DNA of 64,000 bases from Nesterenkonia sp. PF2B19 (GTDB taxonomy: Bacteria; Actinomycetota; Actinomycetes; Actinomycetales; Micrococcaceae), in contig NZ_MDSS02000007.1 in the NCBI RefSeq assembly GCF_001758425.2, positions 39,389 to 103,388 on the forward strand. The letters run 5' to 3'. The position numbers and the translations under genes were made by a program. The notes beneath the pieces are model-generated. The model was given only the letters and a program-made list of their open reading frames with translations. It was not told the DNA's origin and did not search any database. Of the stretch, positions 25,980 through 35,795 are shown in pieces (position 1 is the stretch's first letter; every line of letters starts with the position of its first letter).

Positions 25980-27644
25980 GTGAACAACCCCGAGCCGAAC
26001 GTTCAGCCGCACGCGACCGCACTGTCCGCCTCCGACCAGCGATCTCAGCCGACGCCGAGTCCAACGCCCGCCCGCGGCCGTCTGCTCGCCGGCGCGGGGC
26101 TCAGCACCGCGCTGCTGCTGACCGCCTGTGCCGAGGGAGGCGGCGGCGAAGACGCCTCCGCCGACGGCGGCGAGTTCACCGCCTATACGTGTGAGCCGCA
26201 GAGCCTCACGCCCGGCAACACCTCGGAGGTCTGCGGAGCCCGTGTGCTCGAGCAGCTCTTCACCGGTCTCACCGAGATCGACTACGACACCTTCGAGGCC
26301 ACCGAGGGAGTGGCCGAGTCCTGGGAGTCCGAGGACAACATCACCTGGACCTTCCACCTGCGCGACGACTACGCCTTCCACGACGGTGAGGAGATCGACG
26401 CCCACACCTTCGTGGACACCTTCACCTGGACGGCCGACGAGTCCAACGCCCAGGTCAACTCGGAGTTCTACGAGATCATCGCCGGCTATGACGAGCTGCA
26501 GGACGACGACGTCGACGAGCTCTCCGGCGTGCGAGCCATTGATGACCACACCCTGGAGATCGAGCTCTCCGACCCCTTCGGTCAGCTTCCTGTTCATCTG
26601 GGACTGCTCGGATTCTCGCCGATCCCCTCGGCGGCCTACGAGGACATGGACGCCTTCGAGCAGGCGCCGATCGGCAACGGCCGCTACCGGATGGACGGCG
26701 AGTGGGTGCATGACGAGCAGATCGCCGTCACCCGCCACGAGGACTGGCCGGGTGAGGTGCCTGGCAATGCCGAACGCATCGAGTGGAGGATCTACTCCGA
26801 CGTCGGCACCGCCTATATGGACGTCCAGGCGGGTCAGCTCGACCTGCTGGAGCAGGCTCCGCCGGAGCAGATCCCGAATATGGAAGCCGACTTCGGCGAG
26901 AACCAGGAAGCCTTCGAGACCGGGACCTTCACCTATCTGGGCTTCCCGCTGTACCAGGAGGACTTCCAGGACCCGGACGTGCGCCGGGCGCTGTCGATGG
27001 CCATCGATCGCGACTCCATCGTGGAGACGATCTTCGACGGCGGCATGCAGCCGGCCCGGTCCATCATCCCTCCTGTGCTGCCCGAGGGTCGCGAGGACGC
27101 CTGCGACGCCTGCGAGTATGACCCGGAGACAGCCGCAGACCTCTATGAGGCTGCCGGCGGGCCCTCCGAGATGGAGATCTACTACAACTCGGGGGCGGGG
27201 CATGACGACTGGGTGGAGGCTGTGACGAATCAGTGGCAGCAGCATCTCGGCATCGACGACATCACCTTCCGCTCCCTGGACTTCGCCCAGTACCTCGACG
27301 ATCTCGCGGAGGAGAACGCCTCCGGGCCGTTCCGACTCGGCTGGACGCTGTCCTCGCCGAGCGCTCAGTACGCGATGGAGCCCATCTACTCCACCGGGGC
27401 CTCCCGCAACTACGCGGGATACTCCAGCGAGGAGTTCGACTCGCTGATCCAGCAGGCCAATGCGGCCGACGTCGAGGACGCCGAGCCGCTCTACCACGAG
27501 GTGGAGGACGTGCTGCTTGAGGATCTGCCGGTGATTCCGCTGTGGTTCAACCAGCAGCACGTGGTCCACACTGACCGCATCACCGACGTCGAGGTCAGCC
27601 CGCGAGGGCTGCCGCGCGTCGAGTCCATCACGGTCACCGAGTGA
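25980..27644 (+). CDS. Peptide ABC transporter binding lipoprotein 2
   Basis: A second family-5 binding protein (554 residues), paralogous to its neighbours. The start is GTG 25980 with AGGAG 4 nt upstream; the frame is open upstream but unlike a signal peptide. The N-terminal n-region is unusually long (about 40 residues, Pro/Ser/Thr-rich) before the hydrophobic segment and lipobox LLTAC. The mature part follows paralogue 1: YTCEPQSLTPGN, WTFHLRDDYAFHDGEEID, YLGFPLYQEDFQDPDVRRAL. The Cys pair is shifted (ACDACEYD). Differences around the ligand pocket suggest another peptide range. It is 26 nt from the third paralogue. Confidence 0.92.
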   Translation: MNNPEPNVQPHATALSASDQRSQPTPSPTPARGRLLAGAGLSTALLLTACAEGGGGEDASADGGEFTAYTCEPQSLTPGNTSEVCGARVLEQLFTGLTEIDYDTFEATEGVAESWESEDNITWTFHLRDDYAFHDGEEIDAHTFVDTFTWTADESNAQVNSEFYEIIAGYDELQDDDVDELSGVRAIDDHTLEIELSDPFGQLPVHLGLLGFSPIPSAAYEDMDAFEQAPIGNGRYRMDGEWVHDEQIAVTRHEDWPGEVPGNAERIEWRIYSDVGTAYMDVQAGQLDLLEQAPPEQIPNMEADFGENQEAFETGTFTYLGFPLYQEDFQDPDVRRALSMAIDRDSIVETIFDGGMQPARSIIPPVLPEGREDACDACEYDPETAADLYEAAGGPSEMEIYYNSGAGHDDWVEAVTNQWQQHLGIDDITFRSLDFAQYLDDLAEENASGPFRLGWTLSSPSAQYAMEPIYSTGASRNYAGYSSEEFDSLIQQANAADVEDAEPLYHEVEDVLLEDLPVIPLWFNQQHVVHTDRITDVEVSPRGLPRVESITVTE

Positions 27645-27669
27645 CACGCCTGAAGGAGGCGACCACCTG

Positions 27670-29256
27670 ATGAGGACGCATACCGGAGGCTCCCGCCTCG
27701 CCGCCGTCGGAGCCGGCGCGGCCCTGCTGCTGACCGCCTGTGGCGACGACGGCGCAGAGACCGCGTCCGCCGAGGACGGCGGAACCTTGAGCATCTACAA
27801 CTGCGAGCCGCAGAACCTGATGCCGGGGAACAACACCGAGAACTGCGGCTCCCGGGTCCTGGAGCAGCTGTTCACCGGGCTCACCCAGATCGACTACGAG
27901 ACCTACGAGGCCGTGCCTGCGGTCGCCGAGAGCTGGGAGACCGAGGACCAGACCACCTGGACCTTCCACCTGCGGGACGACTTCACCTTCCACAACGGGG
28001 ACCCCGTCACCGCGCAGACCTTCGTGGACACCTTCAACTGGGTGGTGGATCCGGACAACGCCCAGGCCGGCGCGACGTTCCATGACAAGTTCGTCGGCTA
28101 TGACGATGTCGTCGAAGGGGAGGCTCAGGAGATGGAGGGGGTGCGCGCCGTCGACGAGCACACGCTCGAACTAGAGCTGAGCGAGCCGTTCGGCCAGCTG
28201 CCTGTCGTGCTGACCTACACCTCGTTCTTCCCCATGCCTGAGGTCGCCTTCGACGATATGGAGGCGTTCCAGAGCTCCCCGATCGGCAACGGCCGCTACC
28301 AGATGGACGGCGAGTGGGTCCACGACGTCGAGATCGCCATGGAACGCAACGAGGAGTGGCCGGGGGAGGACCCGGGTGCCCCGCAGCGCATCGAGTGGAT
28401 GATCTACAACGACGTCGACACCGCCTACACCGATGTGCTCGCCGGGAACCTGGACATCCTCGGTGAGGTTCCCCCGCACCGGATCGCCGGCGTCGAGGAC
28501 GACTTCGGGGACAACTGGTCCCAGCACGAGTCCTCACGCTTCGTGTACATGGGCTTCCCGCTGTACCAGGAGGAGTTCGAGGACCCGGACCTCCGTCACG
28601 CGATGTCCATGGCGATCGACCGCGAGGAGATCATCGAGAACATCTTCGACGGCTCCCAGACCCCGGCCCGCTCCATCCTGCCGCCGGTGCTGCCGCAGGG
28701 GCGCGACGACGCCTGCGAGCACTGTCACTTCGATCCCGACGCGGCGGCAGACCTGTACGAGAACGCCGGAGGGCCGTCCGAGCTGACGCTCTACACCGAT
28801 TCCGGCACCGGACATGATGAGTACGTCGAGGCGATCGGCAACCAGTGGCGGCAGAACCTGGGCATCGAGGAGATCCGCTACGAGTCGCTGGACTTCGCCC
28901 AATACCTGGACCTGCACGAGTCCGAGGGCGTCACGGGTCCGTACCGGCTGGGCTGGCTGCTGGCCTATCCCAGCCCGCAGTACGCGATGGAGCCGCTGTA
29001 CTCCGCCGGGGCGCCGTCGAACTATTCGGGGTACGCCTCCGAGGAGTTCGATGAGCTCATCGACCAGGCCAACGCGGCCGACGTCGAGGAGGCCGACACG
29101 ATCTATCAGGAGGCCGAGGACGTGCTTCTGGAGGATCTGCCGGTCATTCCCCTCTGGTTCCAGGACTACTTCATCGTGCACAGCGACCGTGTGACTGATG
29201 TGGACATGGATCTGCGCAGCTTCGTGCGTGTCGAGGATGTGACGGTGACCGACTGA
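27670..29256 (+). CDS. Peptide ABC transporter binding lipoprotein 3
   Basis: Third tandem family-5 binding protein, 528 residues, with lipobox LLTAC near residue 23 and motifs YNCEPQNLMPGNNTENCG, WTFHLRDDFTFHNGDPVT and YMGFPLYQEEFEDPDLRHAM. It resembles paralogue 1 more than paralogue 2. The start ATG has an AAGGAGG 13 nt upstream. It is followed by a hairpin (29282-29321) and then the permease genes. Confidence 0.93.
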   Translation: MRTHTGGSRLAAVGAGAALLLTACGDDGAETASAEDGGTLSIYNCEPQNLMPGNNTENCGSRVLEQLFTGLTQIDYETYEAVPAVAESWETEDQTTWTFHLRDDFTFHNGDPVTAQTFVDTFNWVVDPDNAQAGATFHDKFVGYDDVVEGEAQEMEGVRAVDEHTLELELSEPFGQLPVVLTYTSFFPMPEVAFDDMEAFQSSPIGNGRYQMDGEWVHDVEIAMERNEEWPGEDPGAPQRIEWMIYNDVDTAYTDVLAGNLDILGEVPPHRIAGVEDDFGDNWSQHESSRFVYMGFPLYQEEFEDPDLRHAMSMAIDREEIIENIFDGSQTPARSILPPVLPQGRDDACEHCHFDPDAAADLYENAGGPSELTLYTDSGTGHDEYVEAIGNQWRQNLGIEEIRYESLDFAQYLDLHESEGVTGPYRLGWLLAYPSPQYAMEPLYSAGAPSNYSGYASEEFDELIDQANAADVEEADTIYQEAEDVLLEDLPVIPLWFQDYFIVHSDRVTDVDMDLRSFVRVEDVTVTD

Positions 29257-29281
29257 GAGACCACCTGACCTTCGCGGCCGA

Positions 29282-29321
29282 GCCCGGCGTCACGGACCCT
29301 TCGCGGTCTGAGACGTCGGGC
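29282..29321 (+). terminator. Hairpin between binding proteins and permeases
   Basis: Arms 29282-29291 and 29312-29321 form a 10-bp stem with one wobble-like mismatch pair, with additional GGACC/GGTC pairing inside. It lies between the three binding-protein genes and the permease genes, a place where partial termination would give an excess of binding proteins. Confidence 0.55.
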
Positions 29322-29367
29322 CTCCGCCTGACAAGCCCTCTGTAAGCGCACCCACCCTAGGACACCA

Positions 29368-30293
29368 ATGACCCGCTACATCATTCGGCGTCTGCTCCAG
29401 TTCATCCCGGTACTCCTCATCGCGACCCTGCTGGTCTACGCGATGGTGTTCCTCATGCCGGGAGACCCGATCCGCGCCCTGGCCGGCGACCGGCCCATGA
29501 GCGACGCGGTCCGGGAGACGCTTCGTGAGCAGTACAACCTCAACGACCCCTTCCTCGTCCAGTACGGCAAGTACATCTGGGGAGTCTTCACCGCCGCCGA
29601 CTTCGGCACCACCTTCACCGGGCGTCCCGTGCTGGAGATCATCCAGCAGCGCCTGCCGGTGACGCTGCAGCTGGCCGCCGTCGCCTGATCATCCAGGCCG
29701 TGATCGGCATCATCGCCGGCGCGTTGGCCGCCATCTACCGTGACCGGTTCATCGACCGCCTCGTCCAGGTCTCCACGGTCGTGGTCGTGGCGCTGCCGGT
29801 CATCGCCATCGGCTTCCTGCTGCAGCTGGTCTTCGGCCTGAACCTCGGCTGGTTCCCGATCGCTGGGGCCCGCGAGGGGCTGGTCAGCTTCGTCCTGCCT
29901 GGGCTCACCATGGCCGCGGTCTCCACTGCGATGGTGGCGCGGCTGCTGCGCGGCGAGCTCATGGACGCCCTGCATTCGGACTATGTGCGCACCGCCACGG
30001 CCAAGGGCATGAAGCGGGGCCGCGTCGTGGGACGTCATGCGATGCGCAACTCGCTCATCCCGGTGGTGACGTTCCTCGGCGCCGACCTGGCCACCATGAT
30101 GGGTGGTTCCATCGTGGTCGAATCGATCTTCAACCTGCCGGGCCTGGGCAATCAGGTGTTCCAGTCCATCCAGGCGCAGGAGGGGACCGTCGTCGTCGGC
30201 ATCGTGACGCTGTTCGTGATGTTCTTCGTCGTCGTGAACCTCGTCGTCGACCTCCTGTACGGCTTGCTCGACCCTAGGATCCGCTATGAGTGA
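29368..30293 (+). CDS. Peptide ABC permease, DppB type, frameshifted
   Basis: First membrane subunit of the dipeptide/oligopeptide importer. It starts MTRYIIRRLLQFIPVLLIAT, a typical DppB N-terminus. At 29685 the frame hits TGA in GCC-TGA-TC; one missing C (GCCCTGATC) restores the rest, IIQAVIGIIAGALAAIYRDR onward, with the EAA-like loop SDYVRTATAKGMKRGRVVGR and the end LLYGLLDPRIRYE. Restored length is 308 residues, standard for DppB. The last 8 bases overlap the next permease. Confidence 0.9.
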
Positions 30294-31221
30294 CACTGCA
30301 CTGCACACCCAGGACCCCTCCCGCGACCCCCACCAGCCCAGCCAGGCTGAGGTGCAGGACGCGAAGCACACCGAAGAGGCCAGCCTCTGGGCCGATGCCT
30401 GGCGCACGCTGCGGAAGAACCCCTGGTTCATCGTGGCCGCGGCGCTGCTGGTGGTGCTGCTGACCATGGCGATCTTCCCCCAGCTCTTCACGAACACGGA
30501 TCCGCGGGAATGCCTGCTGAGCCGCAGCCGTCAGAGCCCGTCGGCCGCGCACTGGTTCGGCACCGACGTCCAGGGCTGCGACTACTACACCCGCGTGGTC
30601 TATGGCGCCCGGAACTCCATCGCGATCGGCTTCATCACCACCATCGGCGTGTTCGTCGTCGCGGTGGTCATGGGTCTGCTCGCCGGCTACTTCGGCCGCA
30701 TGGTGGACACCGTGCTCGCCCGCACGGCGGACATGGTCTTCGCCGTGCCCTACATCCTGGGCGCCCTGGTCTTCCTGAACTCCATCGAGGACCGCGGCGT
30801 GACGGAAGTGGCCGGGATCCTGATCTTCTTCACCTGGCCGACCATGATGCGTCTGATGCGAGGCTCGGTGCTCTCGGTGGTCAACAGCGAGTACGTGGTG
30901 GCCGCCCGGGCTCTCGGTGCCGGGCATCTGACCATCATGCGTCGGCACATCCTGCCGAACTCGCTGGGTCCGGTCATCGGCTACGCGACGGTGTTCGTCG
31001 GGATCATCGTCGGCGCGGAGGCGACGCTGACCTATCTGGGCGTCGGGCTTCAGCTGCCCTCCATCTCCTGGGGCCTGCAGCTGCAGAACGCCCAGCCGTA
31101 CCTGCAGTCGCATCCGCACCTGATCCTGTTCCCGCTGATCTTCGTGGGGCTGACCGTCTTCGGCTTCATGACGCTGGGCGATGCGGTGCGGGACGCGATC
31201 GATCCCAAGGGCAAGAAGTGA
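30286..31221 (+). CDS. Peptide ABC permease, DppC type
   Basis: A 311-residue second permease subunit. It has a polar N-terminus of about 40 residues, one segment (NPWFIVAAALLVVLLTMAIF), an extracytoplasmic loop with SAAHWFGTDVQGCDYYTRVV, then five segments with the EAA loop NSEYVVAARALGAGHLTIMR. It ends LGDAVRDAIDPKGKK, characteristic of DppC. It forms the channel with the DppB-like subunit. Confidence 0.93.
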   Translation: MSDTALHTQDPSRDPHQPSQAEVQDAKHTEEASLWADAWRTLRKNPWFIVAAALLVVLLTMAIFPQLFTNTDPRECLLSRSRQSPSAAHWFGTDVQGCDYYTRVVYGARNSIAIGFITTIGVFVVAVVMGLLAGYFGRMVDTVLARTADMVFAVPYILGALVFLNSIEDRGVTEVAGILIFFTWPTMMRLMRGSVLSVVNSEYVVAARALGAGHLTIMRRHILPNSLGPVIGYATVFVGIIVGAEATLTYLGVGLQLPSISWGLQLQNAQPYLQSHPHLILFPLIFVGLTVFGFMTLGDAVRDAIDPKGKK

Positions 31222-31232
31222 GGCAGGAGAGC

Positions 31233-32285
31233 ATGAGCATGGATCAGACACAGCCTGCCACCGGGCAGGCCAAGAACGGCCACGGCCCCCTGCTGGAGGT
31301 CAAGGACCTGCAGGTCGAGTTCCGCACCAAAGCGGGGGTCGCCCAGGCCATCAACGGCCTGAACTTCACCCTCAACGCCGGAGAGACCTTGGCGATCCTG
31401 GGGGAGTCGGGCTCCGGGAAGTCCGTGACCGCCCAGACGATCATGGGGATCCTCGACATGCCCCCAGGGCACATCGCCGGCGGAGAGATCCGCTACCGCG
31501 GCGAGGACCTGCTGACGATGCCGGCCGAGAAGCGGCGGAAGCTGCGCGGCGCCAGCATCTCGATGATCTTCCAGGACGCGCTGTCCTCGCTGAACCCGGT
31601 GCTGCCGGTCGGCTGGCAGATCGCGGAGATGTTCCGCGTGCACCGGGGGATGAAGCGCAAGGAGGCCCGTCAGAAGTCCATCGAGATGATGCGCCGAGTC
31701 GGGATCCCGGCCGCGGAGGAGCGCGTGGGGGACTTCCCCCACCAGTTCTCCGGCGGGATGCGGCAGCGCATCATGATCGCCATGGCCATCGCGCTGGACC
31801 CGGACGTGCTGATCGCGGACGAACCCACCACCGCCCTGGACGTGACGGTCCAGGCGCAGGTGATGCGGCTGCTCAAGGAGCTGCAGGTGGAGTACAACAT
31901 GGGGCTGATCCTCATCACCCATGACCTCGGCGTGGTGGCGGATGTAGCCGACAAGATCGCGGTCATGTATGCCGGCCGCGTCATGGAGACCGCCGACGTC
32001 TATGAGATCTACCGGCAGCCGGCCCACCCGTACACGCGCGGCCTGCTGCAGTCGATCCCCCGGGTGGACGGCCAGGAGGACCGTCTGAAGGCCATCCCCG
32101 GGCTCCCGCCCATGCTGACCGACATGCCGCCCGGCTGTCCGTTCAACCCCCGCTGCGAGTTCGCCACGGACCGGTGCCGCACCGAGCGGCCCGAGCTGCG
32201 TCAGGTGGCCTCGGGCCATACCTCGGCCTGCCACTACGCGGAGAAGATCCACACCCTCGAGGAGGCCCAGAATGAGCCTGTATGA
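31233..32285 (+). CDS. Peptide ABC ATPase, DppD type
   Basis: A 350-residue nucleotide-binding subunit with Walker A GESGSGKS, signature FSGGMRQR, Walker [14 protein letters not shown] and switch His in [11 protein letters not shown]. The C-terminal oligopeptide extension has a cysteine cluster ([14 protein letters not shown], later SACHY) that in relatives binds an iron-sulfur cluster. ATG 31233 is used; ATG 31239 has better spacing from AGGAG at 31225-31229. It overlaps the next ATPase by 14 bp. Confidence 0.93.
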   Translation: MSMDQTQPATGQAKNGHGPLLEVKDLQVEFRTKAGVAQAINGLNFTLNAGETLAILGESGSGKSVTAQTIMGILDMPPGHIAGGEIRYRGEDLLTMPAEKRRKLRGASISMIFQDALSSLNPVLPVGWQIAEMFRVHRGMKRKEARQKSIEMMRRVGIPAAEERVGDFPHQFSGGMRQRIMIAMAIALDPDVLIADEPTTALDVTVQAQVMRLLKELQVEYNMGLILITHDLGVVADVADKIAVMYAGRVMETADVYEIYRQPAHPYTRGLLQSIPRVDGQEDRLKAIPGLPPMLTDMPPGCPFNPRCEFATDRCRTERPELRQVASGHTSACHYAEKIHTLEEAQNEPV

Positions 32286-33327
32286 CCACAGCCCGGCTGG
32301 CCGCCCGGCCGATCCGTTCGCGGACGCAGAGGTGGTCCTGGACGTCGACGGCCTCGTCAAGCACTTCCCCCTGACGCAGGGGATCATCTTCCAGCGGAAG
32401 ATCGGGGCGGTCAAAGCCGTCGACGGTGTGAGCTTCCAGCTGCGCAAGGGCGAGACCTTGGGCATCGTGGGAGAGTCCGGCTGCGGCAAGTCCACGTTGG
32501 CCAAACTCCTGATGCGCCTGGAGGAGCCGGATGAGGGCTCAATCCGCTTCGGCGGAGAGGACTTCCTCGCGGTGAAGGGGGAGGAGCTGCGGAAGCTGCG
32601 CCGCAAGATCCAGGTGATCTTCCAGGACCCCTACACCTCGCTGAATCCGCGCATGTCGGTCGGCGACATCATCGGGGAGCCCTTCCGGCTGCACCCCGAT
32701 GCGAAACCGGCGCAGGGGATCCGGCCTCGGGTGAAGGAGCTGCTGGACCTCGTGGGCCTGAACCCGGACCACATCAACCGCTACCCGCACCAGTTCTCTG
32801 GGGGTCAGCGGCAGCGCATCGGCATCGCCCGCGGCCTGGCCCTGAACCCGGAGGTGATCATCTGCGATGAGCCGGTCTCCGCACTGGACGTGTCCGTCCA
32901 GGCTCAGGTGATGAACCTGCTGGAGGACCTGCAGTCCGAACTGGGGCTCTCGTACATCTTCATCGCCCATGACCTCTCGGTGGTCCGCCACATCTCCGAC
33001 CGCGTGGGTGTGATGTATCTGGGCAAGCTGGCGGAGATCGGGACGGAGCAGGAGATCTACCAGGCCCCGGCGCATCCCTACACCCAGGCGCTGCTCTCGG
33101 CGGTGCCGGTGCCGGATCCGACACTGCGTGGTCAGCGGGAGCAGATCGTCCTGAAGGGCGATCCGCCGAACCCGGCGAACCCGCCCTCGGGGTGCCGGTT
33201 CCGCACCCGGTGCTGGATGGCCACAGACCTGTGTGAGACGCAGGTGCCGGAGCTCATCACCCGGCCGGGCATCACTCAGCAGGCGGCCTGTCACTACGCC
33301 AAGGCCAACGAGGATGTGACGGCGTGA
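32272..33327 (+). CDS. Peptide ABC ATPase, DppF type
   Basis: The partner ATPase, 351 residues, with Walker A GESGCGKS, signature FSGGQRQR, Walker [14 protein letters not shown] and switch His in [13 protein letters not shown]. The C-terminal Cys cluster [14 protein letters not shown] matches DppF/OppF. Together with the preceding genes it completes one importer. The operon ends at a long hairpin (33404-33451). Confidence 0.93.
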   Translation: MSLYDHSPAGRPADPFADAEVVLDVDGLVKHFPLTQGIIFQRKIGAVKAVDGVSFQLRKGETLGIVGESGCGKSTLAKLLMRLEEPDEGSIRFGGEDFLAVKGEELRKLRRKIQVIFQDPYTSLNPRMSVGDIIGEPFRLHPDAKPAQGIRPRVKELLDLVGLNPDHINRYPHQFSGGQRQRIGIARGLALNPEVIICDEPVSALDVSVQAQVMNLLEDLQSELGLSYIFIAHDLSVVRHISDRVGVMYLGKLAEIGTEQEIYQAPAHPYTQALLSAVPVPDPTLRGQREQIVLKGDPPNPANPPSGCRFRTRCWMATDLCETQVPELITRPGITQQAACHYAKANEDVTA

Positions 33328-33403
33328 GCGCCCTCTCCGGGTGGCATCGGCGTCAGGGTCGGCCTGAAGCTGCCGACCGGTTCGTAACATACTGACATGT
33401 TCA

Positions 33404-33451
33404 GTCACAGCAGCGGGGCCGGAGAACTCTCCGGGGCCCCGCTGCTGTGAC
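33404..33451 (+). terminator. Long hairpin ending first peptide operon
   Basis: Arms 33404-33420 and 33435-33451 form a perfect 17-bp stem. Inside, GGAGA/TCTCC (33421-33425/33428-33432) adds 5 bp after a 2-nt bulge. It lies about 77 nt after the last ATPase gene and is the strongest terminator-like structure in the window. Confidence 0.85.
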
Positions 33452-33820
33452 GGCGATGTTTCGCCTGCTGATGGGACAAATGTGATGGTGAACACGGGCT
33501 GTGCAGGTCCTGGTCATGACCTGGATGCGCAGATCCGCGGAACGACGCGGAATTCTGAAAGATGTCTTGCACGTCCGCTTGGCAGCGGGGTGTTTCGCGC
33601 ATGTTGACGGGGTGGAGTTGACAGTGACGCCCCGCGTCCTATCAGGCCTGTTAGTCCGAAATGTGACTGCAGTAACAATTCGATCACGTGCCCTGGGGAG
33701 GTGCTGGCGAGTGCTGTGGCGCCCGTATTCTGGTGCACACCTTGATCCGGTGTCAGATGCGTCACAAATGTGGTGGCGGCATTTCCCGGTAATGACTTGC
33801 ACCTGTAGTGAGGAGAAGCT
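33452..33820 (+). promoter_or_regulatory. Intergenic upstream region of second peptide operon
   Basis: About 370 bp without a gene, visibly richer in A/T than its surroundings. A possible promoter is TTGACA at 33618-33623 with TATCAG at 33640-33645 (16-bp spacer). A palindrome GGTCATGACC lies at 33512-33521. A ribosome-binding AGGAG is at 33811-33815. The distance from promoter to gene would leave a 170-nt leader. I see no clear riboswitch. Confidence 0.4.
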
Positions 33821-35665
33821 GTGAAGCTCAAGAGACTCTCGAGTGCAGTGGCGTTGTTGGCGTCTGGAGCGCTCGTCATGACGGCATGTGCTCCCGACGC
33901 CGGCAACGGCAACGGCGACGACGGCAATGGCGGGGAGAACGGAGGGGTAGAGGACCCGATCACCGCGGAAGGCCAGCAGTACACGGTGGAGCCCACGGAT
34001 ACGGGGAAGGCCGACCTCGGTGACGACTGGGAGACTCTCGATGACGAGATCTCGGTGTCGCTCGGCGACACTGAATTCACGAGTTACAACGGACTGACGC
34101 CGGAGACCTACAACGTCTACAACTCGACGGTGACGAACCATCTCTTCGGCAGCTTCGGCTACTGGGGGACGGACAATGTGTTCTACCCGGACGAGGAGTG
34201 GGGTACCTACGAAGTGGTGGGAGAGGACCCCCTCACCGTCGAGTACACCATCAATGACGAGGTCCAGTGGTCCGATGGAACTCCGGTGACAGTGGCGGAC
34301 TACGTGCTGCAATGGGCATCACAGAACCCGGAGTTCACGGGTGATGATGACTCCCCGCTGTTCAACGCGGTGTCCCACACCTATGGTGAGTTCGTTCCGG
34401 AGGGGCCCCAGGGTGAATGGGACGGAAAGACCTTCACCATCGAGTTCGGTGAGCCTTACGCCGACTGGGAGCTCTTCCTCGGGACCGAGGCCTTGCCGGC
34501 TCACGTCGTGGCCGAAGAGGCCGGTCTTGAGCTTGACGAGCTTGTCACGGCGATCCGTGACGAAGACATGGACACGGTCGAACAGGCCGCTGAGTTCTGG
34601 AACGACGGAGACTGGTTCACCAATCCCGGCGACCTCCCAGACGAGGAGCTCATCCCGAGTTCCGGGCCGTATGTGCTGGACAATTGGCAGGCGGGGGAGT
34701 CGATCACCCTCTCGGCCAACCAGGACTACTGGGGAACTCCAGCGGGTACTGAGCGACTCGTCTTCCGCTTCGTCGACGACGGTGCTCACGTCCAGGCTCT
34801 CGAGAACGGCGACCTCAACGTCATCCGACCGCAGGCCACCGTGGACACCCGCGGCCAGCTTGAGCGGCTGGAGGGGCAGTTCGTGATGCATGAGGGCGAA
34901 GCCGCCACATGGGAGCACCTGGACTTCAACTTCGCTGACAGCTCGGTCTTCTCCGACAGCCCCGAGCTGCGAGAGGCATTCGCGATGTGTGTGCCGCGGC
35001 AGCAGATCGTGGACAACCTGATCGCACCGATCAATCCTGACGCCACCGTGCTCAACGCCCGTGAGGTGCTGACTTTCGAGGACCACTACGAGGAGATCGT
35101 CTCCGAGAGCTACGACGGTCGCTATGATGAAGTCGATCTCGAATCAGCCCGCGAGATCATCGAGAACGAAGGTGCTGAAGGTACCGAGATCCGTATCGGC
35201 TATCAGGCCCCGAACCCGCGTCGCACCGATACGGTGGCTGAGATCAAGGCATCCTGTGATGAGGCTGGCTTCGAGATCATCGACGACGGTGCGGACGACT
35301 TCTTCGCACCGGGCGGTGCGCAGGAGACCGGAGACTTCGAGATTGCGCTCTTCGCGTGGGCTGGCTCCGGTCAGGTCGTCTCCGGCCGCAACATCTACTC
35401 CACGGATCTGCCGCAGAACTATGGGGAGTACTCGAACGAGACCGTGGACGACCTGTGGAACCAGGTAGCGGCCTCGGAGGACGAAGCCGAACAGCATGAA
35501 CTGGTGACGCAGATTGAGCAGGAGCTCTGGAATGATCTCCACGGCATCCCGCTCTACGTCCACCCCCAGCTGTCCGGCTCTGACGCGACGATCTACAACG
35601 TCCGTGACACAGCGTCTCAGGACCAGATCACGTGGAATGCTGAGCAGTGGCAGCGGGCAGAGTGA
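33821..35665 (+). CDS. Peptide ABC transporter binding lipoprotein 4
   Basis: A 614-residue family-5 substrate-binding protein of a different subgroup from the three earlier ones. It has the signal MKLKRLSSAVALLASGALVM with lipobox MTAC, a Gly/Asn-rich linker, then GLTPETYNVYNSTVTNHLFG, VQWSDGTPVTVADYVLQWAS and NLPQNYG-like C-terminal lobes. The GTG start has AGGAG 5 nt before it. Codons ending in T or A are noticeably commoner than in the first cluster. It heads the second importer operon, and a hairpin (35715-35757) separates it from the permeases. Confidence 0.92.
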   Translation: MKLKRLSSAVALLASGALVMTACAPDAGNGNGDDGNGGENGGVEDPITAEGQQYTVEPTDTGKADLGDDWETLDDEISVSLGDTEFTSYNGLTPETYNVYNSTVTNHLFGSFGYWGTDNVFYPDEEWGTYEVVGEDPLTVEYTINDEVQWSDGTPVTVADYVLQWASQNPEFTGDDDSPLFNAVSHTYGEFVPEGPQGEWDGKTFTIEFGEPYADWELFLGTEALPAHVVAEEAGLELDELVTAIRDEDMDTVEQAAEFWNDGDWFTNPGDLPDEELIPSSGPYVLDNWQAGESITLSANQDYWGTPAGTERLVFRFVDDGAHVQALENGDLNVIRPQATVDTRGQLERLEGQFVMHEGEAATWEHLDFNFADSSVFSDSPELREAFAMCVPRQQIVDNLIAPINPDATVLNAREVLTFEDHYEEIVSESYDGRYDEVDLESAREIIENEGAEGTEIRIGYQAPNPRRTDTVAEIKASCDEAGFEIIDDGADDFFAPGGAQETGDFEIALFAWAGSGQVVSGRNIYSTDLPQNYGEYSNETVDDLWNQVAASEDEAEQHELVTQIEQELWNDLHGIPLYVHPQLSGSDATIYNVRDTASQDQITWNAEQWQRAE

Positions 35666-35714
35666 GCTGCGCAACCCGACGCATGACTCTTGCCGTATAG
35701 GCAGGCCCAGATGA

Positions 35715-35757
35715 CCGGTGGGATTCGGCGGCGGTCGCCGTCGCCGGATCCCACCGG
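35715..35757 (+). terminator. Hairpin between binding protein 4 and permeases
   Basis: CCGGTGGGAT (35715-35724) pairs perfectly with 35748-35757, and CGGCG/CGCCG (35726-35730/35742-35746) extends the stem after one mismatch. It is placed like the hairpin at 29282 in the first operon. Confidence 0.6.
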
Positions 35758-35795
35758 CATGTCACCAGACTCGCGACAAAGGCTAGTTCTCACCC

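Noticed and set aside
23942..27794. Two very long minus-strand frames opposite the peptide-binding protein genes
   Set aside because: Shadow frames of conserved plus-strand lipoproteins; composition is Val/Leu/Gly/Arg-biased with no domain signature.
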